In this document: in pieces, positions 1-7,137 of the stretch | How the letters are laid out: every line of letters starts with the position of its first letter | Numbering within the stretch: position 1 is the first letter of the stretch | Source: Rohdeia mirabilis | GTDB lineage: Bacteria; Planctomycetota; UBA1135; GCA-002686595 | Reading direction: 5' to 3' | Assembly (NCBI GenBank): GCA_007750655.1 | Contig: CP036290.1 | Location: forward strand, 4,402,001-4,466,000 | DNA: 64,000 nt | The notes under the pieces: model-generated | The model's database searches: none | What the model saw: only the letters and a program-made list of their open reading frames with translations | What the model was told of the DNA's origin: nothing | Translations under genes and position numbers: made by a program

Positions 1-750
1 CATCCCGGCCGTGGCCGACTCCTGCGAACAGAACACGCCGTCGGCCTCGCGCAGGGCCGGGAGCATCGCGAGCGCCGTGCTCTGCGCGCTCGCCGAACTG
101 GCGCCCGCGTAGCGGTCCTGCACCGATACCGTCACGCCGGGGTGCTCGGCCATGGCTTCGAGGAAGCCGCGCTCGCGGTCCTCGGTGCTGGCCGAACCGA
201 CGCGATAGCGCAGCAGGACCACCGTTCCGGACCCGCCCATCGCTTCGACGAGTGCTTCGGCGCCGAGGCGTCCGGCCGCCACGTTGTCCGTGCCCACGTA
301 GGCCAGGTAGTCGCTGCCCGGCTCGCCCTCGAGCAACGAGTCGAAGATGAGCACCTCGACGCCCTTGGCGCGCGCGTCGGCCACCGGGCGCGCGAGGGCC
401 TGGGCGTCGAGCGGCGCCAGACACAGGACGTCGATGTCGCGCCCGATCAACTGCTGCACGAGCTGGATCTGCCCGGCGCGGTCGCCCTCGTCGAGCTGGG
501 CCTCCCAGATCACCTCCACGCCCAGCTCGGCGCCGGCGGCTTCGGCCCCGCGCTTCACCGACTGCCAGAAGGTGTGGGTCGCGCCCTTCGGCACCACCGC
601 CACCCGCGGTCGCGCGCCACTCCCCGCGGCGGCGTCGGTGGCCCCGGGGCCGCAGCCGACGGAACAGACGGCGGCGCAGGCGGCGGCGGCGGCGAGGCGC
701 AGGAAGCCGGCGGCGCGGACGCGGCGAGCTCGGGGTCGGTGGTGGGCCAT
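1..750 (-). CDS. ABC-type sugar-binding lipoprotein (RbsB-like), 3' end outside window
   Basis: Reading leftwards from an ATG at 748-750, 250 codons stay open to the window edge, so the C-terminus is missing. An Arg-rich start and hydrophobic segment (residues about 14-32) end in SVGC, a permissive lipobox, so this is probably a lipoprotein. The mature part has the type I periplasmic-binding fold: RVAVVPKGATHTFWQSVKRG opens the first Rossmann lobe, then RDIDVLCLAPLDAQ, AYVGTDNVAAGRLGAEAL and GTVVLLRYR, all typical of ribose/galactose-type binding proteins (Peripla_BP_4). It would bind a sugar outside the inner membrane for an ABC importer whose other parts are not in view. It is divergent from the L-fucose catabolic operon, so L-fucose or a fucose-containing sugar is a reasonable but unproven ligand. 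Confidence 0.82.
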   Translation of the reverse strand, partial: MAHHRPRARRVRAAGFLRLAAAAACAAVCSVGCGPGATDAAAGSGARPRVAVVPKGATHTFWQSVKRGAEAAGAELGVEVIWEAQLDEGDRAGQIQLVQQLIGRDIDVLCLAPLDAQALARPVADARAKGVEVLIFDSLLEGEPGSDYLAYVGTDNVAAGRLGAEALVEAMGGSGTVVLLRYRVGSASTEDRERGFLEAMAEHPGVTVSVQDRYAGASSASAQSTALAMLPALREADGVFCSQESATAGM

Positions 751-958
751 GGGGGGAGGTGGCGGAGGGCGCTAGCGAAACGGCCTTTCGTCGGCGACAC
801 TGGGCACGCGGAAGGCTGCGCTGGATCCGCGCCGGGCGCGGGACCGCGATCGTACTGTTCCGGCCTGGAGTCGGCGGCAGGTCGCTCCGGTCCGACGCGG
901 TCCGGGCCCACCGCCACAGAGCGCCGCCCGCCATCAGCCCGGCACCGCCTCCCCTTCC
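751..958. promoter_or_regulatory. divergent promoter region between sugar-binding protein and fucose operon
   Basis: This 208-bp gap must hold the promoters for both directions. It contains a short inverted repeat, CGAAA (776-780), CGGCC spacer, TTTCG (786-790), close to the start of the minus-strand gene. Such a small palindrome could be a LacI- or GntR-type operator, but no regulator gene is in the window. I see no convincing -35/-10 pair. Confidence 0.35.
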
Positions 959-1819
959 ATGGCCGTCGACGCCCATCAGCACTTCTGGTCCCTCGGCCGC
1001 TGCCGGTACGACTGGCTCGACGCGAGCGCCGGCGTGCTGTTCGCGGACCACGGTCCGAAGGACCTCGCGCCCCATCTGGCCGAGTTCGGCATCGACGCCA
1101 CGGTGCTCGTCCAGGCCTCCGACACGGTGGACGAGACGCGCTGGTTGCTCGAGCTGGCGGCGGCGACGGACTTCGTGCGCGGCGTCGTGGGTTGGGTTCC
1201 GCTCGACGCGCCCGACGCCGGGCAGATCCTGCGCGAGCTGGCGCGCGACCCGTGGCTCGTGGGCGTGCGACCCATGCTCCAGGGCCTCGACGATGCGCGT
1301 TGGATCCTGCGCGACGCGGTGGCGCCGGGGCTCGACGCGGTGGAGGAACTCGGGCTCGTGTTCGACGCGCTCGTGCGCCCCGCCCAGCTCGCGAGCGTGG
1401 TGGAGCTGGCGCACCGGCGCCCCGACCTCGCGCTCGTGCTCGACCACGCCGGCAAGCCGGACGTCGCCGCGGGCTGGGGCTGGTCGGGACGGGCCGCCTG
1501 GGAGTCGGCGCTCGACGAGCTGGCGCGCGCGCCGCGGACCGCCGTGAAACTCAGCGGGCTGGTGAACGAGGCGGGCCCGGACTGGACGGTCGCGGACCTG
1601 CACCCATGGGTGCAAGCGGTGCTTTCGCGCTTCGGCCCGAAGCGCGTGCTGTGGGGCAGCGACTGGCCCGTGTGCCGCACGGCTGGCGGATATGCGCGGT
1701 GGCGCGCCGCGAGCGACGAACTCCTGTCCGATCTGGACGCCGACGAACGCGCGGCGGTCCTCGGAGGGACCGCCGAATGCCTGTACGCTCTCGCCGGCGA
1801 CGCCCCCCCGCTTCGATGA
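959..1819 (+). CDS. L-fuconolactonase (amidohydrolase 2 family)
   Basis: A 286-residue amidohydrolase_2 protein of the L-fuconolactonase/L-rhamnonolactonase group (COG3618). The family opens the sugar acid lactone to the free acid in the cytoplasm. The N-terminal strand ends in DAHQHFW, giving the HxH metal-site motif; ALVLDHAGKPD and WGSDWPVC supply the later His and the catalytic-site Asp expected for this TIM-barrel family. The ATG start gives a normal length and no signal peptide. Its stop overlaps the next start as ATGA, indicating translational coupling to L-fuconate dehydratase, which fixes the likely substrate as L-fucono-lactone. It is the first gene of a six-gene operon. An L-fucose dehydrogenase, needed to make the lactone, is not in view. 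Confidence 0.87.
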   Translation: MAVDAHQHFWSLGRCRYDWLDASAGVLFADHGPKDLAPHLAEFGIDATVLVQASDTVDETRWLLELAAATDFVRGVVGWVPLDAPDAGQILRELARDPWLVGVRPMLQGLDDARWILRDAVAPGLDAVEELGLVFDALVRPAQLASVVELAHRRPDLALVLDHAGKPDVAAGWGWSGRAAWESALDELARAPRTAVKLSGLVNEAGPDWTVADLHPWVQAVLSRFGPKRVLWGSDWPVCRTAGGYARWRAASDELLSDLDADERAAVLGGTAECLYALAGDAPPLR

Positions 1820-3165
1820 CCGCTCCTGCCACGATTCGCTCCGTCGAGGTCCTCGACGTGCGCTTTCCGACCTCGGACCAACTCGACGGCTCGGATGCCC
1901 TGCACACGGACCCCGACTACTCGAGCACCTACGTGATCCTGCGCACGGATCGCGACGGACTCGAGGGGCACGGCACGACGTTCACCATCGGTCGCGGCAA
2001 CGAGCTGTGCGCTGCGGCCGCGCGCACCCTCGGACAGCGACTGGTCGGGCTGACGCTCGCCGAGATCCAGAACGACATGCGGACGGTCGTGCGCGGCTTC
2101 ACCCAGGACTCGCAGATGCGCTGGGTCGGTCCCGAGAAAGGCGTGGTGCACCTCGCGACGGCTGCCGTGGTCAACGCGCTGTGGGACCTGCTCGCGCGGG
2201 CCGCGGACCTGCCGCTGTGGCGCTTCGTCTGCGAACTCGAGCCCGAACGCCTCGTCGGCATGCTCGACTTCAGCTACGTCACGGACGCGCTGACGCCGGA
2301 CGAGGCCGTGGCGGTCCTGCGCCGCGAACGCCCGCACCGCGACGCGCGGACGGCGGCGCTCGAAGAGCAGGGGTACCCGGCGTACACCACTTCGTGCGGC
2401 TGGCTCGGCTACTCGGACGAGCGTCTGCGCGAACTGTGCACGGCTGCGATCGACGCGGGCTGGAACGACTTCAAGCTCAAGGTCGGCGTGGACCCCACGG
2501 ACGACGACCGGCGCTGCGGCATCGTGCGCGAGCTGATCGGGCCCGACCGTCGCCTGATGATCGACGCCAACCAGCGCTGGGACGTGGACGAGGCGATCGC
2601 CGCGGTGAACGCACTCGCGCGCCACGACCTGCGCTGGATCGAGGAGCCCACCTCGCCCGACGACGTGCTCGGTCACGCGCGCGTCGCGCAGAGCGTGGCA
2701 CCGGTGCGCGTGGCGACGGGCGAACAGTGCCAGAACCGCGTGGTCTTCAAACAGCTCATGCAGGCGGGCGGCGTGCACTACGTGCAGGTGGACGCCTGCC
2801 GGGTGGGGGGTCTCAACGAGGTCCTGGTGATCATGTTGCTCGCGCGGCGCTTCGGACTGCCCGTGTGTCCGCACGCCGGCGGGGTCGGCCTGTGCGAGTA
2901 CGTGAACCACCTGGTGATGATCGACTTCGTGATGCTCACCGGATCGACCGAGGACCGCATCACCGAGTACGTGTCACACCTGGACGAGCACTTCGAGACG
3001 CCCGCTCGCATGTGCGGTGGGCGCTACTACCCGCCGCTCGAGCCCGGCTACGGCACGCGTCTGCACCCGGCGTCGCTGGACGAGTTCCGCTTCCCCGACG
3101 GGCCGTGCTGGAGCGAGCGACTGGCTGCCAGCTCGAACGGTCACGACGGCGGAGTGGCGCGGTGA
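1816..3165 (+). CDS. fucD: L-fuconate dehydratase
   Basis: A 449-residue enolase-superfamily enzyme that removes water from L-fuconate to give 2-keto-3-deoxy-L-fuconate. From memory it resembles the characterised Xanthomonas L-fuconate dehydratase along its whole length, including DVRFPTS near the start, IEEPTSPDDVLGHA, QNRVVFKQL and CPHAGGVGLCEYV. Key residues are visible: the KxK pair at Lys220/Lys222 (FKLKVG), metal ligands Asp250 (DANQRW), Glu276 (IEEP) and Glu303 (TGEQ), and catalytic His353 (PHAGG). The start ATG overlaps the lactonase stop, and a longer reading frame open upstream is only antisense noise over the sugar-binding gene. The close match makes fuconate more likely than rhamnonate as substrate. 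Confidence 0.95.
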   Translation: MTAPATIRSVEVLDVRFPTSDQLDGSDALHTDPDYSSTYVILRTDRDGLEGHGTTFTIGRGNELCAAAARTLGQRLVGLTLAEIQNDMRTVVRGFTQDSQMRWVGPEKGVVHLATAAVVNALWDLLARAADLPLWRFVCELEPERLVGMLDFSYVTDALTPDEAVAVLRRERPHRDARTAALEEQGYPAYTTSCGWLGYSDERLRELCTAAIDAGWNDFKLKVGVDPTDDDRRCGIVRELIGPDRRLMIDANQRWDVDEAIAAVNALARHDLRWIEEPTSPDDVLGHARVAQSVAPVRVATGEQCQNRVVFKQLMQAGGVHYVQVDACRVGGLNEVLVIMLLARRFGLPVCPHAGGVGLCEYVNHLVMIDFVMLTGSTEDRITEYVSHLDEHFETPARMCGGRYYPPLEPGYGTRLHPASLDEFRFPDGPCWSERLAASSNGHDGGVAR

Positions 3166-3935
3166 GCGCCCGGCTCGCCGATCGAAGCGCCTTCGTCACG
3201 GCCGCCGGCCAGGGCATCGGACGGGCCGTGGCCCTCGCCTTCGCGGCGGATGGCGCGCGCGTGATCGCGACCGACCGCGCTGCCGATGGCCTGGCGACGC
3301 TGGCGGACGAACTTGGCGCCGACGCGACGGGTTCGATTGCCACCCACGTGCTCGACGCGACGGACTCGGGCGCGGTCGCGCGCCTGGCCGCCGAAGTGGG
3401 GCCCGTCGACGTGCTCTACAACGGCGTGGGCTGGGTGGCGGACGGCTCGGTGCTCGACTGCGATCCCGACGACTGGCGCCGCTCGTTCGAGATCAACGTG
3501 GACCCGATGTTCCACGCCATTCGCGCCTTCCTCCCCGGCATGCTCGAGCGCGGACGCGGGAGCATCGTGAACATGGCGTCCGTGGCGTCGAGCGTGAAGG
3601 GCGTGCCCAACCGCTGCGCCTACGGCACGACCAAGGCCGCGGTCGTCGGACTGACACGCTCGGTCGCGGCCGACTACGTGACGCGCGGCGTGCGCTGCAA
3701 CGCGATCTGCCCCGGCACCGTCCAATCTCCGTCGCTCGACGGCCGCATCGCCGAGCTGGCCGCGAAGCAGGGCGTCGACGAGGACGCCGCGCGCGCCGCC
3801 TTCGTGGCGCGCCAACCGATCGGACGACTGGGCACGACCGCGGAGATCGCCGCGCTGTGCGTGTACCTCGCGTCCGACGAATCCGCCTACACCACCGGCG
3901 CCGTCCACGTGATCGACGGCGGCTGGAGTTCCTGA
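3162..3935 (+). CDS. SDR, probable 2-keto-3-deoxy-L-fuconate 4-dehydrogenase
   Basis: A 257-residue classical short-chain dehydrogenase. The N-terminal TAAGQGIGRA is the dinucleotide-binding TxxxGxGxG motif, NGVGW replaces the usual NNAG, Ser/Tyr/Lys catalytic residues are present with Tyr154 and Lys158 (YGTTK), and it ends HVIDGGWSS as typical SDRs do. A GTG start overlaps the dehydratase stop (GTGA). In the non-phosphorylative L-fucose route an SDR oxidises 2-keto-3-deoxy-L-fuconate at C4 with NAD+, giving 2,4-diketo-3-deoxy-L-fuconate. The position between the dehydratase and an FAH-type hydrolase fits that step. Substrate is inferred from context; the SDR fold is clear. Confidence 0.86.
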   Translation: MSARLADRSAFVTAAGQGIGRAVALAFAADGARVIATDRAADGLATLADELGADATGSIATHVLDATDSGAVARLAAEVGPVDVLYNGVGWVADGSVLDCDPDDWRRSFEINVDPMFHAIRAFLPGMLERGRGSIVNMASVASSVKGVPNRCAYGTTKAAVVGLTRSVAADYVTRGVRCNAICPGTVQSPSLDGRIAELAAKQGVDEDAARAAFVARQPIGRLGTTAEIAALCVYLASDESAYTTGAVHVIDGGWSS

Positions 3936-3983
3936 ACACGCGCGCCGCGCGACCGCCCGAACGAGAAACCGACGAGACGAACG

Positions 3984-4844
3984 ATGAAGCTCATTCGCTA
4001 CGGAGAGCCGGGCGCCGAGAAGCCCGGCCTGATCGCCCCCGACGGCATGCGCCGCTGCCTCGCCGCCGTGATCGACGACCTGGCGGGCGAGAACCTCTCG
4101 CCCGACGTGTTCGCGCGCCTGGCCACGCTCGACCACGAGGCCCTGCCGGTGGTCGACCAGGACGCGCGCTGGGGTCCGCCGGTGGGTCGCATCGGCACCT
4201 TCATGTGCATCGGCCTCAACTACGCGGACCACGCGGCGGAGACGGGTGCCCAGGTGCCGGCCGAACCGGTGCTGTTCATGAAGTCGACCGGCGCGGTGTG
4301 CGGCGCGTTCGACGACGTGATCATTCCGCCCGGCTCGCAGAAGTCGGACTGGGAGGTCGAACTCGGCGTCGTCATCGGCACGCGCGCGAGCTACGTCAGC
4401 GAGGAGCACGCGCTCGACCACGTGGCCGGCTACTGCGTCGTCAACGACCTGTCCGAGCGCGCCTACCAGCTCGAGGGCACGGGCCAGTGGGTGAAGGGCA
4501 AGAGCTGCGACACCTTCGGGCCGATCGGGCCGTGGCTGGTGACGAAGGACGAGGTGCCGGATCCGCAGTCGCTCGGGTTGTGGCTCGAGGTCGACGGCCA
4601 CCGCTACCAGAACGGCAACACGAGCACGATGGTCTTCGGCGTCGCGCACCTCGTCAGCTACATCAGCCGCCACATGACCCTGCGTCCGGGCGACGTGATC
4701 TCGACCGGTACGCCTCCGGGCGTCGGACTCGGCCAGAACCCGCAGGTGTTCCTGAAGCCGGGCCAAGAGATGCGCCTGGGCATCGACCGCGTCGGCGAAC
4801 AGCGTCAACGAACGGTCGACGGCGCCACGCTGCGCAAGGCGTGA
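3984..4844 (+). CDS. FAH-family 2,4-diketo-3-deoxy-L-fuconate hydrolase
   Basis: A 286-residue fumarylacetoacetate-hydrolase-fold protein, often annotated as ureidoglycolate lyase by similarity. The conserved core is seen in CIGLNYADHAAET, the acidic metal ligands of DWEVELGVVIG, GYCVVNDLSERAYQ, KGKSCDTFGPIGPW and GDVISTGTPPGVG. In this pathway the enzyme cuts 2,4-diketo-3-deoxy-L-fuconate into pyruvate and L-lactate. It lies 48 bp after the SDR, the only real gap in the operon, and its stop overlaps the GTG of the next gene. The pathway context is the main reason for preferring this substrate. Confidence 0.88.
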   Translation: MKLIRYGEPGAEKPGLIAPDGMRRCLAAVIDDLAGENLSPDVFARLATLDHEALPVVDQDARWGPPVGRIGTFMCIGLNYADHAAETGAQVPAEPVLFMKSTGAVCGAFDDVIIPPGSQKSDWEVELGVVIGTRASYVSEEHALDHVAGYCVVNDLSERAYQLEGTGQWVKGKSCDTFGPIGPWLVTKDEVPDPQSLGLWLEVDGHRYQNGNTSTMVFGVAHLVSYISRHMTLRPGDVISTGTPPGVGLGQNPQVFLKPGQEMRLGIDRVGEQRQRTVDGATLRKA

Positions 4845-6043
4845 ACACCGCGCCCCGTTCGGCCTGCGTGGTCGGCGGCGGCATCGTCGGCCTCGCCGTC
4901 GCCGCGCGCCTGCTCGAGAGTGATCCCGAGCGGCGCGTGGTCGTGTTCGAGAAGGAGTCCGCGATCGCGCGGCACCAGACCGGGCGCAATTCGGGCGTGC
5001 TGCACTCGGGGCTCTACTACCGGCCGGGGTCGTCGAAGGCGCTGAACTGCCGCGAGGGCAAAGCGCTGATGGAGGCCTTCTGCGCGGCCGAACGCGTGCC
5101 GCTCGAACTGTGCGGCAAGGTCGTCGTGGCGACCGACGAGGCGCAGCTGCCCGCGCTGGACGAGCTCGAGCGCCGCGGCCGCGCGAACGGCGTCGACCTC
5201 GAGCGCGTGGACGCGGCAGGCCTCTTCGAGCTCGAGCCCCATGCACGCGGCATCGCGGCCCTGCACGTGAAGGAGGCCGGCATCGTGGACTACGTCGCCG
5301 TCTGCGAGCGGCTGGCGGCGCGCGTGACGGAGCGCGGCGAAGTGCGCACGGGCCTGCGCGTGGCGGCGCTCGAGCCCGGACCCGATGGCGTCACCGTCCG
5401 TTTCGAGAGCGGCGCACCACCCGAGCACTTCGACGTGGCCGTCAACTGCGCGGGGCTCCACTGCGACCGCGTCGCGCGCGCGAGCGGGCTCGAGTGGCCC
5501 CAGCGCATCGTGCCCTTCCGCGGCGAGTACTGGGAGCTCGTGCCCGAGGCGCGCCACCTGGTGCGGAACCTGATCTACCCCACGCCCGACCCGCGCTTCC
5601 CGTTCCTCGGCGTGCACTTCACGCGCATGACGGACGGCTCGGTCGAGTGCGGACCGAACGCGGTGCTGGCGCTCGCGCGCGAGGGCTACCGCTGGCGCGA
5701 CGTGTCGGTGCGCGACACGCTCGACGCCCTCTCGTACCGCGGCTTCCAACGCCTGGCCGTGCGCCACCTGTCGATGGGGTTGGGCGAGATCGTGCGCTCG
5801 ATCAGCAAGACCGCCTTCGTCCGCGCACTGCAGCGACTCGTTCCCGCCGTGCGAGCGGAACACCTCGTGCGCGTGCCAGCCGGGGTGCGCGCCCAGACGC
5901 TCTCGCCCCTGGGCGCGCTGGTCGACGACTTCGTGCTCCAGAAGGACGGCGCCGTCGTCCACGTGCTCAACGCTCCCTCCCCCGCCGCCACCTCGTCGCT
6001 CGCCATCGCGCGGCGCGTGGCCGACCTCGCGCTCCAGCCATGA
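4841..6043 (+). CDS. FAD-dependent L-2-hydroxyacid oxidase (LhgO family)
   Basis: A 400-residue DAO-fold flavoenzyme. ACVVGGGIVGLAVAARLLE near the N-terminus binds FAD, and HQTGRNSGVLHSGLYYRPGS is the signature of the L-2-hydroxyglutarate oxidase family (LhgO/L2HGDH). Such enzymes oxidise L-2-hydroxyglutarate to 2-oxoglutarate and pass electrons to the membrane quinone pool. The GTG start overlaps the preceding stop (GTGA) and the stop overlaps the next ATG, so it is part of the fucose operon. Within that operon the likely L-2-hydroxyacid is the pathway product L-lactate or a related acid rather than hydroxyglutarate, but the sequence alone cannot decide this. Confidence 0.84.
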   Translation: MNTAPRSACVVGGGIVGLAVAARLLESDPERRVVVFEKESAIARHQTGRNSGVLHSGLYYRPGSSKALNCREGKALMEAFCAAERVPLELCGKVVVATDEAQLPALDELERRGRANGVDLERVDAAGLFELEPHARGIAALHVKEAGIVDYVAVCERLAARVTERGEVRTGLRVAALEPGPDGVTVRFESGAPPEHFDVAVNCAGLHCDRVARASGLEWPQRIVPFRGEYWELVPEARHLVRNLIYPTPDPRFPFLGVHFTRMTDGSVECGPNAVLALAREGYRWRDVSVRDTLDALSYRGFQRLAVRHLSMGLGEIVRSISKTAFVRALQRLVPAVRAEHLVRVPAGVRAQTLSPLGALVDDFVLQKDGAVVHVLNAPSPAATSSLAIARRVADLALQP

Positions 6044-7137
6044 CGAACGCCCGCCGCTACGCCCCCGCCGACCTGGCCACGTTCTGCATCGGTGTGTTCG
6101 AGTCCTTCGGGGTGCCGCACGCGGACGCCGAGACCGCCGCCGACGTGCTGTTGTTCGCGGACCTGCGCGGCGTGGACAGCCACGGCGTGGCGCGCATGTA
6201 CGCGTACCACGAGATGCTGTCGGCCGGCCGCATCAACCCGACGCCGTCGCCGAGCGTCGTGCGCGGCACGCCGAGCACCGCCACCGTCGACGGCGACAAC
6301 GGGCTGGGGCTGGTGGTCGGACCCTGGGCGAACCGACTGGCGATGGACAAGGCCGAGGCGGTCGGTTCCGGCTGGGTCAGTGTGTGCAACACGAACCACT
6401 ACGGCGCGGCCGGTTGGTACGTGGTCGAGGCCCTGGCGCGCGATCTGATCGGTTGGTCGATGACGAACAGCACCAAGCTCGTCGCGCCCCACCGCGGCGC
6501 CGAGAAGATGCTCGGCACGAACCCGATCGCGATCGCGTTCCCCGGCCACGAGGAACCGCCGATCGAGATCGACATGGCGACCTGCGCCGCGGCCTACGGC
6601 AAGGTCGAGATCGCCAAACGCGCGGGCGGTGCGATCCCCGAAGGCTGGGCGATCGATGCGGCCGGCGCCGACACCACGGACCCGGGCGCGATGATGGCGG
6701 GCGGCGCGCTGCTCCCGCTGGGGTCGGACGAGGAACACAGCGGCCACAAGGGCTACTGCCTCGCCGTCATGGTCGACGTGCTGTGCGCCGTGCTGTCCGG
6801 CGCGAACTGGGGCCCGTTCACGCCGCCGTTCACGTTGCGCCTGGCCGAGCCCGAGCGTTCGGTGGGCCGCGGCATCGGCCACTTCTTCGGCGCGCTGCGC
6901 ATCGACGGCTTCGTCGACCCGGACGAGTTCAAGCGCCAGATCGACGACCTCAGCCGCACCCTGCGCGCCACGCCCCCGCGCCCCGGCCATCCCGCCGTCG
7001 AAGTGCCCGGCGACCAGGAGCGCCGCGCGCGCGTCGAGCGCGAGCGTGACGGCGTGCCGCTGGTCGATCCCGTGGTCGCCGACCTGCGCGTGGTGGCCGA
7101 GGCGACCGGTGTCGCATTGCCCGAAGCGATCGGCTAG
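6040..7137 (+). CDS. Malate/L-lactate dehydrogenase (Ldh2 family, NAD(P)-dependent)
   Basis: A 365-residue member of the Ldh2/YlbC family, a dehydrogenase group unrelated to classical lactate dehydrogenase. LRGVDSHGVARMYAY holds the catalytic His and nearby Arg, NTNHYGAAGWYV and LGTNPIAIAFPG are conserved binding motifs, and HKGYCLAVMVD is typical of the C-terminal half. Members oxidise malate, L-lactate, ureidoglycolate or sugar-acid 2-hydroxyacids. As last gene of the fucose operon (ATGA overlap with the previous stop) it is well placed to oxidise the L-lactate released from fucose. The stop overlaps by 4 bp the end of the convergent lipoprotein gene. Confidence 0.86.
   Translation: MTNARRYAPADLATFCIGVFESFGVPHADAETAADVLLFADLRGVDSHGVARMYAYHEMLSAGRINPTPSPSVVRGTPSTATVDGDNGLGLVVGPWANRLAMDKAEAVGSGWVSVCNTNHYGAAGWYVVEALARDLIGWSMTNSTKLVAPHRGAEKMLGTNPIAIAFPGHEEPPIEIDMATCAAAYGKVEIAKRAGGAIPEGWAIDAAGADTTDPGAMMAGGALLPLGSDEEHSGHKGYCLAVMVDVLCAVLSGANWGPFTPPFTLRLAEPERSVGRGIGHFFGALRIDGFVDPDEFKRQIDDLSRTLRATPPRPGHPAVEVPGDQERRARVERERDGVPLVDPVVADLRVVAEATGVALPEAIG

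Noticed and set aside
142..1815. Open frame in front of fucD giving a 1007-residue protein
   Set aside because: The extra part lies antisense to the sugar-binding gene and across the lactonase in another frame; homology to L-fuconate dehydratase starts at 1816.
1..7137. Reading the sugar operon as L-rhamnose rather than L-fucose catabolism
   Set aside because: The enzyme types are the same, but the dehydratase follows the known L-fuconate dehydratase closely, including IEEPTSPDDVLGHA and QNRVVFKQL.
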